DNA from: Ensifer adhaerens
GTDB taxonomy: Bacteria; Pseudomonadota; Alphaproteobacteria; Rhizobiales; Rhizobiaceae
Assembly (NCBI RefSeq): GCF_001270265.1
Contig: NZ_LGAP01000033.1
Location: 1-64,000, forward strand
Length of the DNA stretch: 64,000 bases
Direction of reading: 5' to 3'
In this document: one piece after another, positions 44,391 through 53,896 of the stretch
Layout of the letters: each line of letters begins with the position of its first letter
Position numbering within the stretch: position 1 is the first letter of the stretch
The notes under the pieces: generated by a model
Seen by the model: the letters and a program-made list of their open reading frames with translations, nothing else
What the model was told of the DNA's origin: nothing
Database searches by the model: none
Program-made: the position numbers and the translations under genes

Positions 44391-45344
44391 GTGAAGAGAC
44401 GTCTAGAGTTCTGCATGTCCGCCTGCCTGGTGCTTGCGCTCGGTTCTGCAGCTCCTGTTGCGGCGGCCGATCTGGTGATCGCCATGCCCAATTGGCCGTC
44501 CGGCCAGGCGACGGCAAATATCCTCAAGGTCAGCATCGCCAAGAAATTCGGGCTGGATGCCGAGGTGAAGGAACTCGGCACGCTCAACGCCTTCGTCGGC
44601 TTCGAGACCGGCGAGGTCGATATCCAGCCGGAAGTCTGGCAGCCCAATTTCGGCGACATCGTCAAGAAATACGTGACCGATAAGGGTGTGGCGACCCTGA
44701 GCGCGCGCAGCGTGCCGGCCTGGCAGGGGCTCTGCGCCACGCCGGAGGCGGCAGCGACGATCAAGACGATCGCCGATCTCAGCGACCCCGAGAAGACCAG
44801 GATCCTCGACACCGACGGCGACGGCAAGGGTGAGCTGTGGATTGGCGCGCCGACCTGGCTCTCGACCGGCATCGAGCGCACCCGGGCCAACAGCTACGGC
44901 TATGGCGCCAACCTGACGCTGTTCGAGGCGGAGGAAGAGGTGGCGATGGCAGGTGTCGACGCAGCGATCGCGACGGCGCGGCCGATGGTGTTTTATTGCT
45001 ACGCGCCGCACCACGTCTTCGAGCTGCACGAGATCGCCCGCATCGAGGAGCCGCCGCACGATCCGGCCAAGTGGAAGATCGTCGGCGCGGATGACCCCCT
45101 GTGGATAGCCAAGTCGACGGCTGCGACCTCCTGGGACGCAGCGCATTTCCAGATCGCCTATGCCACCGGCTTCGGCAAGAAACATCCAGATATCGCCAAG
45201 TTCCTCGATCAGGTCGACTTCTCGCCGGAAGAAGTGACGAAGATGAGCTACGCGCTGGAGGTCGAGCGGCAGGCGCCGGCCGACTATGCGAAGAAGTGGG
45301 TGGACGACAACGCGGCACGCATCGACGGGTGGGCGAAACAATGA
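44391..45344 (+). CDS. Glycine betaine/choline-type ABC substrate-binding protein (OpuAC family)
   Basis: 317 residues. Signal peptide ends near AAAADL (about residue 27). The OpuAC fold is recognisable from VIAMPNWPSGQATANILK, DIQPEVWQPNFGD and the Trp-rich pocket residues. GTG at 44391 follows GGAGGGGACT. Such proteins load betaine, proline betaine or choline onto an ABC permease. No permease or ATPase gene is adjacent; instead the stop overlaps the start of an L,D-transpeptidase. Confidence 0.9.
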   Translation: MKRRLEFCMSACLVLALGSAAPVAAADLVIAMPNWPSGQATANILKVSIAKKFGLDAEVKELGTLNAFVGFETGEVDIQPEVWQPNFGDIVKKYVTDKGVATLSARSVPAWQGLCATPEAAATIKTIADLSDPEKTRILDTDGDGKGELWIGAPTWLSTGIERTRANSYGYGANLTLFEAEEEVAMAGVDAAIATARPMVFYCYAPHHVFELHEIARIEEPPHDPAKWKIVGADDPLWIAKSTAATSWDAAHFQIAYATGFGKKHPDIAKFLDQVDFSPEEVTKMSYALEVERQAPADYAKKWVDDNAARIDGWAKQ

Positions 45345-46051
45345 CGACGACACCGGATCGAAACGCAGCCGATGCAGGAAGCTCCAGGTTCATCACCCGG
45401 GCGCGCAAGCTTGGGCTGGTGATGCTGGCCGCAGGCCTGTGCCTCGGGCCGCTGGCAGCACTGGCGCAGACCCAGATCTACGACGCCAAAACCAGGAAAT
45501 GGGTCAATTACGACAAGAAGAAAGCGCGGCAGTACTATGCCCGCAACAACCAGCTGCCGGAGGCCTTTCGCCGGCAGGTGGTGACGTTCCGCACGGCAGA
45601 AAAGCCGGGCACGATCATCATCGACGGCAACCAGCACTTTCTCTATCTGGTCCAGCCCGGCGGGCAGGCGATCCGCTACGGCATCGGCGTCGGGCGCGAG
45701 GGGTTCGGCTGGGCCGGCATCGTGCGCGTCGGGCGCATGGCGGAGTGGCCGACCTGGACGCCGCCGGCCGAAATGGTGGCGCGTGATCCCAATGCGGCGA
45801 AATGGGCAGCCGGCATGCCCGGTGGCCCGGACAATCCGCTCGGCGCCCGCGCGCTCTATCTCTATGAGGGCGACGCCGACACGATCTACCGCATCCACGG
45901 GACGGTGGAGCCCTGGACCATCGGGCTCGACGTCTCGTCCGGCTGCATCCGCATGAACAATGACGACGTCACCGACCTGCATTCTCGGGTCGAGGTCGGG
46001 GCCAAGGTGATCGTGCTGATGCAGGGGGCGGCGCTTTACAAGGGTGTTTGA
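45341..46051 (+). CDS. L,D-transpeptidase (YkuD/ErfK family)
   Basis: 236 residues, signal peptide ending near residue 43 (ALAQT), then the YkuD catalytic domain. The active-site stretch is HGTVEPWTIGLDVSSGCIRM with His186 and Cys202. These periplasmic enzymes cross-link peptidoglycan or attach lipoproteins. The ATG overlaps the previous stop (ATGA), which shows translational coupling to the betaine-binding-protein-like gene. Confidence 0.94.
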   Translation: MTTTPDRNAADAGSSRFITRARKLGLVMLAAGLCLGPLAALAQTQIYDAKTRKWVNYDKKKARQYYARNNQLPEAFRRQVVTFRTAEKPGTIIIDGNQHFLYLVQPGGQAIRYGIGVGREGFGWAGIVRVGRMAEWPTWTPPAEMVARDPNAAKWAAGMPGGPDNPLGARALYLYEGDADTIYRIHGTVEPWTIGLDVSSGCIRMNNDDVTDLHSRVEVGAKVIVLMQGAALYKGV

Positions 46052-46167
46052 GCGCGCCTTCCTTGCGGGCTTGGAGATCATTTCGAGTGGCTGCCGAGAG
46101 GCAAGTGTGGCCGGTGGATTGCAGAAGACCAGTGACCAACAAAAGATCCGAAGGGGGAGGAAACGTG

Positions 46168-46485
46168 GTGATCGAAGGGATGTTGCGTTCGAAAGGCTTT
46201 GTTCTGGCGGCAGCGGCGCTCACCGTGATCGGCGGCTGCCAGTCGCAACCGAAGCCGGAGGAGATGGCGCGCACCAGCCTGCAGACTGCGCCGGCCGACC
46301 TGCAACTGATCTGCGCCAATGCCGCCGCCGGCACCGCCAAGGTCGACAGCAGCAAGGTGCTGCCGACCAGTTCGCGGCAACTGGACGCGACCTCCTATAG
46401 CGTCGACCTCGACGCCGGCGGCCGCAAGTTCAACTGCGTCGTCGATGCCAGCGGCAGCGTGAAATCGGTCCAGCCGGCCGCCTGA
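46168..46485 (+). CDS. Small lipoprotein, unknown function
   Basis: 105 residues beginning at GTG 46168 seven bases after GGGGAGG; 46165 and ATG 46180 are alternatives. The signal peptide ends in LTVIGGC (lipobox). The mature protein has Pro/Glu-rich linker and a small beta-rich domain with two cysteines (LICANAA and FNCVVD). It resembles, in size and spacing of cysteines, the lipoprotein at 36917, but the match is only general. Confidence 0.75.
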   Translation: MIEGMLRSKGFVLAAAALTVIGGCQSQPKPEEMARTSLQTAPADLQLICANAAAGTAKVDSSKVLPTSSRQLDATSYSVDLDAGGRKFNCVVDASGSVKSVQPAA

Positions 46486-46586
46486 CCGGCACTGCAAGAC
46501 CTTCGCCAACGGGAAGGCATGACCGCGGGGGGCGATGCAACATCCCCTGCGATGGGACGTTTTTACCTCGGAAACGAGTGGCAATC

Positions 46587-46985
46587 ATGATGAAGCAACG
46601 CCTCACCATCCTGAACTTGTATGAGTTGAAAGCTCCGCCCGATCACTTTGCGCGCGCGATCGACGCACTGGCGAGGAGGGTCGAAGCCGAAGGCGATCCT
46701 GGCGTCCTTTCCTACAGGTTTTTCGTGAACGCGTCGGAGGGGACAGCACGCGGGGTGATCGACTACAGCAACCCCGCTGCCTGGATCGGTCATCACGACA
46801 TTGCCATGGGCTGGCCTGAAATGTCCGCGTTGCACGACGTTGCCGCCCTTTCGGAAGTCGTCTTCCTTGGCGCCATGACAAGCGAAATCCAGGCCTGGAT
46901 CGACAATTCCTCGCTGAGTGCCCGGATACGGTGCGGCTACGCATTCGCGGGCGGATTCCAACGGCCGGGGCGATCAATGGTATGA
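46587..46985 (+). CDS. Hypothetical protein, possible dimeric ferredoxin-like fold
   Basis: 132 residues from ATG 46587 (GTG 46578 and ATG 46590 are alternatives). It begins with a beta-alpha pattern LTILNLYELKAPPDHFARAIDALARRVEAEGDPGVLSYRFFV, which recalls antibiotic-biosynthesis-monooxygenase-like domains. No catalytic residues can be named. It converges on the sulfatase at 47007. Confidence 0.65.
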   Translation: MMKQRLTILNLYELKAPPDHFARAIDALARRVEAEGDPGVLSYRFFVNASEGTARGVIDYSNPAAWIGHHDIAMGWPEMSALHDVAALSEVVFLGAMTSEIQAWIDNSSLSARIRCGYAFAGGFQRPGRSMV

Positions 46986-47006
46986 ATAGTCCGGCAATCT
47001 GCAGGT

Positions 47007-48545
47007 TCAGTCACCGAGGTTGAATAGCGTCGAGGGATCGGCGACCATCGGCGGCGCAAAAAAGGTCAGCCGTACCGCCTCCATGAGCAGCAGAGGCGGC
47101 GTCATTTCTTCGGCAAGTCGCGTGATCCAATCCTGGAGGTCGCGCACTTTGTCGCCGTTCGCGGCGGCAAGGTTGTTGGTCTCCGAAGGATCGGCAGCAA
47201 GGTCGAACAGCTCCAGCCTGGACGGCAGGGACGCCTTCCAGACGAGTTTCCAATTGTCCCTGCGTACCGCGCCCGCCAGCGGATCGACGTTATAGACGAG
47301 TTCCTTGCGCGGCGACGGTTGGCCCTCGCTGAGCGCCGGCCACAGGTTCATGCCGTCGAGGGGCTTGTTCTTGCCAAGCGCGGCGCCGGCGATGGCAGCG
47401 AGCGTCGGGTACATGTCGATGACATGGACCATGCCGTTGACCGTGCCCGGCTTGATCCTCTCTGGCCAGTTGGCCAAGGCGACGACGCGAGTGCCGCCTT
47501 CGTAGAGTGTGCCCTTGCCGTCGCGATAGGGGCCGTTGTTCGCGGGCAACCCGCCGCTGATCTTGGAATCGCCGGCAAAGAGCGAGCTTCTGACGCCGCC
47601 ATTGTCGCTGTGGAAGACGATCAGCGTGTTGTCGCGCATGCCGCGCTTTTCCAGCGCTGCCACAACCTTGCCGATGCCATCGTCGAGCACGGAGATCATC
47701 GCCGCATAGGCACGGCGGTTTTCGTCGGCTATGTGCTTGTAGCGGTCGAGATACTCCTCCGGCGCCTGGAACGGCGTGTGCGGGGCGGTGAAGGCGAGGT
47801 AGAGGAACAGGGGAGCAGCGGGATCGTGCCGTTCGACGACCCGCACCGCCTCCTCGCCGATGAGGCTGTTGTCGAAGCCGGTTTCCTCGAGCGGCGCGTT
47901 GTCGCGGTACCAGTCCTTCACACCGTGCGAGGAATGCTTGAAGTGGTCGATCTCACCGACCAACGCACCGTAAAAGGTGTCGAAGCCGCGCTGCTTCGGC
48001 CAGTATTCCACCTTGGCATGGCCGAGATGCCACTTGCCGACGAGCGCGGTCTTGTAGCCGGCATCCTTCATGACCTGAGGCAGCAAATACTCGTCGAGCG
48101 GCAACCCATAGGAACCGGGCGATGGTATCACGCCGGTCTGCAGGCCATAGCGCAAGGGGTAGCGGCCGGTGAGAAAGGCGGCGCGCGTCGGCGTGCACAT
48201 GGGTTGGGTGTAGAATTCTTCGAACCGTGCGCCTGTCTCGGCGAGCTTGTCGAGGTTGGGCGTCTTGATGTCCGAGCCGTGGAAACCGACATCGGCCCAG
48301 CCGAGGTCATCGGCGATGACGTAAACGATGTTCGGCGGCGTCACGCCATTCGCGAAGGCCTGGCCGGGGCCGGAGAGGGAGGCAAGGCTTGCCGGCACGG
48401 CCGCGGCAACGGCGATCGCTGCGCCGCTCAACAGCGTCTCGCGTCGCGTCAGGCCTTTCCTGGTCGTGTGAGCGTCCGTCGTGCCGGACGAGGCGGCGCC
48501 ACACGCAGCCGCGGCACCGGCGTGCCGCTTATCGGATCGAGACAT
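47007..48545 (-). CDS. Sulfatase (arylsulfatase, CTPTR active site), Tat-exported
   Basis: 512 residues. A Tat-type leader (TRRETLLSGAA, cleavage near AFANG) is followed by the sulfatase core: metal residues in VIADDLGWADVGFHG, the formylglycine motif at Cys117 (CTPTRAAFLTGRYP), VGKWHLGH and FHSDNGG. CxPxR sites are matured by formylglycine-generating enzyme. Periplasmic hydrolysis of a sulfate ester is expected. It is one of three sulfatase genes in this 13-kb region, and the most divergent. Confidence 0.94.
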   Translation of the reverse strand: MSRSDKRHAGAAAACGAASSGTTDAHTTRKGLTRRETLLSGAAIAVAAAVPASLASLSGPGQAFANGVTPPNIVYVIADDLGWADVGFHGSDIKTPNLDKLAETGARFEEFYTQPMCTPTRAAFLTGRYPLRYGLQTGVIPSPGSYGLPLDEYLLPQVMKDAGYKTALVGKWHLGHAKVEYWPKQRGFDTFYGALVGEIDHFKHSSHGVKDWYRDNAPLEETGFDNSLIGEEAVRVVERHDPAAPLFLYLAFTAPHTPFQAPEEYLDRYKHIADENRRAYAAMISVLDDGIGKVVAALEKRGMRDNTLIVFHSDNGGVRSSLFAGDSKISGGLPANNGPYRDGKGTLYEGGTRVVALANWPERIKPGTVNGMVHVIDMYPTLAAIAGAALGKNKPLDGMNLWPALSEGQPSPRKELVYNVDPLAGAVRRDNWKLVWKASLPSRLELFDLAADPSETNNLAAANGDKVRDLQDWITRLAEEMTPPLLLMEAVRLTFFAPPMVADPSTLFNLGD

Positions 48546-48894
48546 TGACAGCCCCCGTTATTCTCCCGGCAGGGCGCCGGGTATTTATTAGGTATTTGTA
48601 ATATCTACATCTTCCAGTAGCGCCGTCAATCGACGTTGCTGTGAATCCCGGAAGGAGGTCCCCGGCTGGCCCTATGAAAATCAGTTGATTGCGACGCAAT
48701 CGCCCAGCCGATCCACCGGGTGCGGCCGGTTTCGCCAGAAAGCGCTTTGCGCATGCCGTCGGCGAAACGGCATTGTGCGCCGCCAAATAGAAATGCTGCA
48801 ATGCAAGAATTGTGTCGTGTATCGTTCTCTGTGTGAATCTTTCAATTCATGTCGTTTTGTGCTCTCATAGGTTTAGTGGGAAGGAGGATGTATC

Positions 48895-48993
48895 ATGCCA
48901 AACATTCTGGAGCACTTTGCACTTTTCGACGCCTTGATCATCGGCGCGATCTTCACGCTCTTGATCCTGAGTTACTTCAGCCGCGAGGCCTGA
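48895..48993 (+). CDS. 32-residue single-pass membrane small protein
   Basis: ATG at 48895 with a very strong AAGGAGG seven bases upstream. The peptide has a soluble MPNILEHF start and a hydrophobic helix (ALIIGAIFTLLILSYF), then SREA and TGA. Unknown family. The gap 48546-48894 upstream shows nothing else. Confidence 0.65.
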   Translation: MPNILEHFALFDALIIGAIFTLLILSYFSREA

Positions 48994-49112
48994 GACAAAG
49001 CTTCTGCTTGTATCGACCACATGGATGGGCAGCCGGCCTTGTGGCTTGGATCCGGTTCGCTTCGGCCGCCCGTTTCGTGTCCGCTGGTCGGCGCAAACTG
49101 AAGTGACCCCAT

Positions 49113-49721
49113 TCAAGGAATTGCGCGGTCAGCCGTCGCCGTCACATGCAGCCAGCGGGTCGGCTGGTTGTCGTAGCCGCCGCCATCTGCTTCTTCGATC
49201 AGGATATTCGACCATCCCGCCCCTTCAAAGCAGGTCCGAAGCCAGGTCGCCGAGGGATAGTTGAAGTAGCGGCCGAAGCGGTCGTGGCCTTCCTTCTCGC
49301 CCGCCTTGAAGCTCGCCTGCAGCAGGCCGCCCGGCCGCAAGGCCCTATGGACGCGCACCAGCACATCGGGCAATTCGGTCCGCGGCACGTGCAGCAGCGA
49401 GGCCTCCGCCCAGACGGCGTCGAACCTCTGGTTCCACTCGATTTCCTGGAAGGTGACGACCTCGACCTTGCGGCCGATCCGCTGTTCCGCCGCCCGCGCC
49501 AGTTCCCGGGATCCGTCGCAGGGTGTGACGTCAAGCCCGCCCTCGATCAGATGCAGGCTGTCGTGGCCGCCGCCGCAGCCGAGATCGAGCACGGCGGCAC
49601 CGGGCGAGAGCCGAGCGACGAAGGCGCTGAGGCGATCCGTCGGCGGCTTACGGTCGCGCGCCGCATAGGTCTCGGCGTTGTCGCGATAGAATGCCAGGGT
49701 GTCGTTGCTGGTTGTCGTCAC
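49113..49721 (-). CDS. Class I SAM-dependent methyltransferase
   Basis: 202 residues. Motif I is VLDLGCGGGHDS, with the acidic DVTPCDGSRE and the post-motifs WAEASLLHVP and LRPGGLLQASFK. GTG at 49721 is preceded by AAGGAA and fits the family N-terminus (LAFYRDNAETYAARD); a longer frame to 49943 is unsupported. The substrate is unknown; the TehB/UbiG-like group is the closest visual match. Confidence 0.9.
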   Translation of the reverse strand: MTTTSNDTLAFYRDNAETYAARDRKPPTDRLSAFVARLSPGAAVLDLGCGGGHDSLHLIEGGLDVTPCDGSRELARAAEQRIGRKVEVVTFQEIEWNQRFDAVWAEASLLHVPRTELPDVLVRVHRALRPGGLLQASFKAGEKEGHDRFGRYFNYPSATWLRTCFEGAGWSNILIEEADGGGYDNQPTRWLHVTATADRAIP

Positions 49722-50016
49722 TACGATATTCCTTCTGCGCGGCCACATCATTCTAGCCGCGCGCCTGACATGCGGTAGCGTGATTGCGCCAATATTGCGC
49801 ATATGCGCTGGCTTTGACGAATAATCGGGTGTTGCTGGCGCCAGTTTGTTTTCTGCCTGACGTTGCAGCATCGTTCGGCGCAACGGCGGCGCTGGGATGC
49901 CATTGTTCAGGCGACGGCTAAGGTGCATGATGAAGCGTCGCATTCATCTGCCGCGCAGCTCAAGCCTTAATTGGACGATTTTCGACCGCCATCGTGAGCG
50001 TCACGAAAGGAATTCA

Positions 50017-50408
50017 ATGCGCTTTATCAATCCGATACCGTTCGTGCGGGACATCGATCGCTCGAAAGAATTTACCAGGAGAGGCTCGGTCTGAAGATCC
50101 TCAAGGATTTCGGAAACTTCGTGCTTTTCGAGACTGGCTTTGCAATCCATGAGGGACGCTCGCTCGAGCAGACGATCTGGCGGCAAGTCTCGGCCGGCGA
50201 GGAGCCCTATGGGCGAAGAAACGTGCTGTTGTATTTCGAACATGAAGATATCGATCTGGCCTTCGAAAACATCGCGCCGCATGTGGAGCTGATTCATCCC
50301 TTGGAGAGGCAGGCATGGGGGCAGCGTGTGTTCCGCTTCTATGACCCGGACGAACACGCAATAGAGATCGGTGAACCACAAAACCTGAGCCTGCCGGGCA
50401 ATTCGTGA
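50017..50408 (+). pseudogene. Glyoxalase/bleomycin-resistance (VOC) protein, frameshifted
   Basis: The first 18-19 codons (MRFINPIPFVRDIDRSKEF) are in one frame; the rest (YQERLGLKILKDFG..., ending IEIGEPQNLSLPGNS) is in another. One base is missing in the TTT at 50071-50073. All VOC metal-ligand-like positions (E/H in LYFEHEDID, FYDPDEHAIEIGE) are present after the shift. AAGGA precedes the ATG. A true gene-inactivating deletion or a base-calling error are equally possible. Confidence 0.7.
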
Positions 50409-50635
50409 GTTGCTGATTTCCAAGTAGTCGCAAGGCTCGCTCAGGGCGTTCGTCCATCTTTGTCGCACATGTCTAATGCAAAAGACCGGTTGTCGCCGCG
50501 GGCTTTTGCGCCGGCTTGGCGGCCAGGCGGAGGGCTCCTGCGCCAAAGCATGCCCAACGCTCGTGCCCAACGGGCATCCGTCCGCCGCCGGGAGCCGGCA
50601 GCGGACACGCATGGCTCGGACCTGAAGCGGCCGGG

Positions 50636-52264
50636 CTACTTGCTGCCGGAACCGGACAGCTTGTCCATGACCTCGTCGAGGTTGAAGCTCGCCGGCTTCT
50701 GGCGGATCGGGAAGTCGCTGAAGCTTTCCAGCCATTTCGCCACGATCGCCTGCGACGGCACGACCACGAAGGCGCGGTTGAAGAACCAGGATTCGTACTC
50801 GATCGACTCATCGCCGCGCTCGAATGGATCGGCCCTCAGGTTGAACAGTTTTGGCGTGCGCAAGCTGGTGAACTGGTCACGCCAGACGCCGATGCCGATG
50901 CTTTCCTGCGCCTTGAACACGACCTTCCAATCCTGGAAGCGGACGGAGACCAGTTCGCCGTCGTCGTTCCAATAGAGGAACTCGCGACGCGGAGCGTCCT
51001 TCACCTCGCCCTTGAAATAGGGGATGAGATTGTAGCCATCGAGATGCACCTTGAAGGTCTTGGTGCCGGCCTGATAGCCCGCCTTGCATTTCTCGACGAT
51101 GTCCGGTTCGCCGGCTGCCGCGCAGAGGGTCGGGATGAAGTCGTAGTGCGAGGCGATGTCGTTATAGATCGTGTTCGGCTTGATCACGCCCGGCCAGCGG
51201 ATGCAGGTCGGCACGCGGTAGCCACCTTCCCAGTTGGTCGCCTTCTCGCCTCGGAACGGCGTGTTGCCGCCATCCGGCCAGGTCATCACCTCGGCGCCGT
51301 TGTCGGTGGTGTAGACGACGATGGTGTTTTCGACGAGGCCGAGGTCGTCGAGCTTCTTCAGGAGCTGGCCGACCATGCCGTCATGCTCGACCATGCCATC
51401 GGAATAGATGCCCTTGCCGGTCTTGCCTTCGGATTCAGGCTTGAGGTGGGTGTTGACGTGCATGCGGGTGGAATTGAAGTAGCAGAACCAGGGCTTCTGG
51501 GCGTTGTGCTGGCGGTCGATGAATTCGAGGGCTGCGGCCAGGAATTCCTCGTCGACCGTTTCCATGCGCTTTTTGGTCAGCGCGCCGGTGTCTTCGATCC
51601 GGCCATCCGCATAGGAATGGATGACGCCGCGCGGACCGAAGCGTTTGCGAAACTCCGGGCTCTTCGGATAGTCCGGGTTCTCAGGCTCCTCTTCGGCGTT
51701 GAGGTGATAGAGATTGCCGAAGAACTCGTCGAAACCGTGGTTGGTGGGCAGGAACTCGTCCTTGTCGCCCAGGTGGTTCTTACCGAACTGGCCGGTGGCG
51801 TAGCCGAGCGCCTTGAGGAATTCGGCAATCGTCGGATCCTCCGGCTGCAGGCCGAGATCGGCGCCGGGCAGGCCGACCTTGGTGAGGCCGGTGCGGATCG
51901 GCGACTGGCCGGTGATGAAGGCGGCGCGGCCGGCGGTGCAGCTCTGCTCGCCATACCAGTCGGTGAACATCGCGCCCTCGTTGCCGATGCGGTCGATATT
52001 GGGCGTGCGGTAGCCCATCATGCCGCGGTGGTAGATGCTCGGATTGAACCAGCCGATATCGTCGCCCATGATCATGAGGATGTTCGGCTTGCCGCCGCCT
52101 GCGGTCGGCTGGGCGGATTGCTGCGCGCTTGCCGGCGTCGCTCCGCCCGAGGTGGTCAGCGCCGCTGCTGCGAGCGCGCTGCCGGCAAGCAGAAGATCGC
52201 GCCGGCTGACGCCCGATGGATGTTCGTTGTTTGATTGATCGTCGTTTTCCGGATGCGGACTCAT
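50636..52264 (-). CDS. Sulfatase (CTAGR active site), Tat-exported
   Basis: 542 residues. Tat leader SRRDLLLAGSAL with cleavage near residue 47, then MIMGDDIGWFN (metal Asp pair), the formylglycine motif at Cys109 (CTAGRAAFITGQ) and GKNHLGD, and YTTDNGAEV. It is a paralogue of the sulfatase at 58413, sharing many long stretches such as TNHGFDEFFGNLYHLNAEEE. Its CxAxR motif differs from the usual CxPxR. A motif ACGTAACTGTTAC is found about 110 bases upstream of the start and also upstream of the paralogue. Divergent from an aminotransferase gene. Confidence 0.94.
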   Translation of the reverse strand: MSPHPENDDQSNNEHPSGVSRRDLLLAGSALAAAALTTSGGATPASAQQSAQPTAGGGKPNILMIMGDDIGWFNPSIYHRGMMGYRTPNIDRIGNEGAMFTDWYGEQSCTAGRAAFITGQSPIRTGLTKVGLPGADLGLQPEDPTIAEFLKALGYATGQFGKNHLGDKDEFLPTNHGFDEFFGNLYHLNAEEEPENPDYPKSPEFRKRFGPRGVIHSYADGRIEDTGALTKKRMETVDEEFLAAALEFIDRQHNAQKPWFCYFNSTRMHVNTHLKPESEGKTGKGIYSDGMVEHDGMVGQLLKKLDDLGLVENTIVVYTTDNGAEVMTWPDGGNTPFRGEKATNWEGGYRVPTCIRWPGVIKPNTIYNDIASHYDFIPTLCAAAGEPDIVEKCKAGYQAGTKTFKVHLDGYNLIPYFKGEVKDAPRREFLYWNDDGELVSVRFQDWKVVFKAQESIGIGVWRDQFTSLRTPKLFNLRADPFERGDESIEYESWFFNRAFVVVPSQAIVAKWLESFSDFPIRQKPASFNLDEVMDKLSGSGSK

Positions 52265-52365
52265 GGCGTGTTTCTCCCTATCGTTGAAGGATCGAGAATG
52301 CGGCCTGTGATGTGCAATCGATGGAAGGCGCAACTCTGCGCCCTGTTCTGGCGGCGGACAAGCCT

Positions 52366-52378
52366 GTAACAGTTACGT
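52366..52378. promoter_or_regulatory. Shared sulfatase motif, copy 1
   Basis: Plus-strand GTAACAGTTACGT, i.e. ACGTAACTGTTAC in the direction of the sulfatase at 50636-52264, is a palindrome-like GTAAC-N-GTTAC. The same 13 bases occur at 58221 upstream of the paralogous sulfatase. Confidence 0.6.
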
Positions 52379-52609
52379 CATGCCTTCGGCCCGGGCACTT
52401 TTGTTAGGATGTGATCGGCCGCCTCATGGCTGACGTTGCGTTGATTGCGTGACGTTGGGTGAAGCATCGCGAGGGCAGAAAATGGCGCGATTTAGGTCAA
52501 TAACATTGACATAAATTAGCCGCCGTGATCCTGTCGAAGGACAAACGAGAATGCGGGACCAAGCCTGGAGGCGCTGCCCCGCTCCAATAATCCTTGAGGA
52601 AACGACCCA

Positions 52610-53839
52610 ATGCTGGACTGGGACCACATATTTGCGACGCGCTCTAGCCGGATGCGCGCCTCGGAAATCCGCGAACTGTTGAAACTGCTCGACCGCCCCG
52701 ACATCATCTCGTTTGCCGGCGGCATTCCCGATCCCGAGCTGTTTCCGGATGTGGAGTTTAGGGATGCCTATGCGGAGATCTTCTCCGGTCCGGCCGTAAG
52801 CGCTGCGCTTCAGTATTCGGTCAGCGAAGGCTACAAGCCGCTGCGCGAATGGCTCGCCAAGCAGATGGAGGCGCTCGGCATTCCTGCCACCGTCGACAAC
52901 ATCTTCATCACCTCCGGTTCGCAGCAGGGCCTCGATTATATCGGTAAGCTGTTCCTGTCGCCTGATGACACGGCGCTTGTCACCTGGCCGACCTATCTTG
53001 GCGCGCTGCAGGCCTTCAACGCCTATGAGCCGAACTACGACCAGCTGAACCCCGGCGGCAACCGCACGCCGGCGGCCTATGCCGAGGCAGCCAAAGCCGC
53101 TGGCGGCCGCGTCAAGTTTGCCTATCTCTCGGCCGACTTCTCCAACCCGACGGGCGAGACGGTGGACCGGGCAGGGCGCGAACGCGTACTCGACCTTGCC
53201 GAAGAACTCGACATCGCCGTCATCGAAGATGCGGCCTACCAGTCGCTGCGCTATGACGGCGAGGCGATCCCGCCGATCCTGGCGCTGGAAATCGCGCGCA
53301 AGGGCGACATCAACAACACCCGCACCGTCTATTGCGGTTCGTTCTCCAAGACGCTGGCGCCGGGCCTGCGCGTCGGCTGGGTCTGCGCCTCGGAAACGGT
53401 GATCCGCAAGCTCGTGCTCCTGAAGCAGGCGGCCGACCTGCATTCCTCGACGATCAACCAGATGGCCATTTGCACCGTTGCCGAGCGCGGCTTCGAGGCG
53501 CAGGTCGCCAAGATCCACAAGGTCTACAAGCACCGCCGCAACGCCATGCTGGCGGCGCTCGAGAAATACATGCCTGATGGCGTGACCTGGACCAAGCCCG
53601 AAGGCGGCATGTTCGTCTGGGTGACGCTGCCGAAGGGCATGGACGGTGCGGCCCTTCTGGCGAAGTCTCTGGAAACGGCCAAGGTCGCCTTCGTGCCCGG
53701 CCGTGCCTTCTTTGCCGACGGCTCGGGGGAAAACACGCTGCGCGTCTCGTTCTCCTGCGCCAACGACAAGATGATCGAAGAGGGCATCCGCCGTCTCGGC
53801 GATCTCGTGCGCGGCGAAGCGGCGGCACTGGCAGCCTGA
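52610..53839 (+). CDS. PLP-dependent aminotransferase, class I/II (2-aminoadipate-like)
   Basis: 409 residues of fold-type I. The N-terminus (ISFAGGIPDPELFP), the SGSQQGLDYIGKLF motif and the PLP lysine in GSFSKTLAPGLRVGW (about residue 245) place it in the LysN/alpha-aminoadipate or MocR-related aminotransferase group, without the N-terminal GntR domain. Substrates of this group are branched or aromatic amino acids and aminoadipate. It is divergent from the CTAGR sulfatase and ends in a strong terminator. Confidence 0.92.
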   Translation: MLDWDHIFATRSSRMRASEIRELLKLLDRPDIISFAGGIPDPELFPDVEFRDAYAEIFSGPAVSAALQYSVSEGYKPLREWLAKQMEALGIPATVDNIFITSGSQQGLDYIGKLFLSPDDTALVTWPTYLGALQAFNAYEPNYDQLNPGGNRTPAAYAEAAKAAGGRVKFAYLSADFSNPTGETVDRAGRERVLDLAEELDIAVIEDAAYQSLRYDGEAIPPILALEIARKGDINNTRTVYCGSFSKTLAPGLRVGWVCASETVIRKLVLLKQAADLHSSTINQMAICTVAERGFEAQVAKIHKVYKHRRNAMLAALEKYMPDGVTWTKPEGGMFVWVTLPKGMDGAALLAKSLETAKVAFVPGRAFFADGSGENTLRVSFSCANDKMIEEGIRRLGDLVRGEAAALAA

Positions 53840-53861
53840 TCGCGACCATCCGGTTTGCATC

Positions 53862-53896
53862 AAAAGGCGCGCCCGCGGAAACGGGCGCGCCTTTTT
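53862..53896 (+). terminator. Strong intrinsic terminator of the aminotransferase gene
   Basis: Fourteen-base arms AAAAGGCGCGCCCG and CGGGCGCGCCTTTT around CGGAAA with a T run. It lies 22 bases after the stop. Confidence 0.92.
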
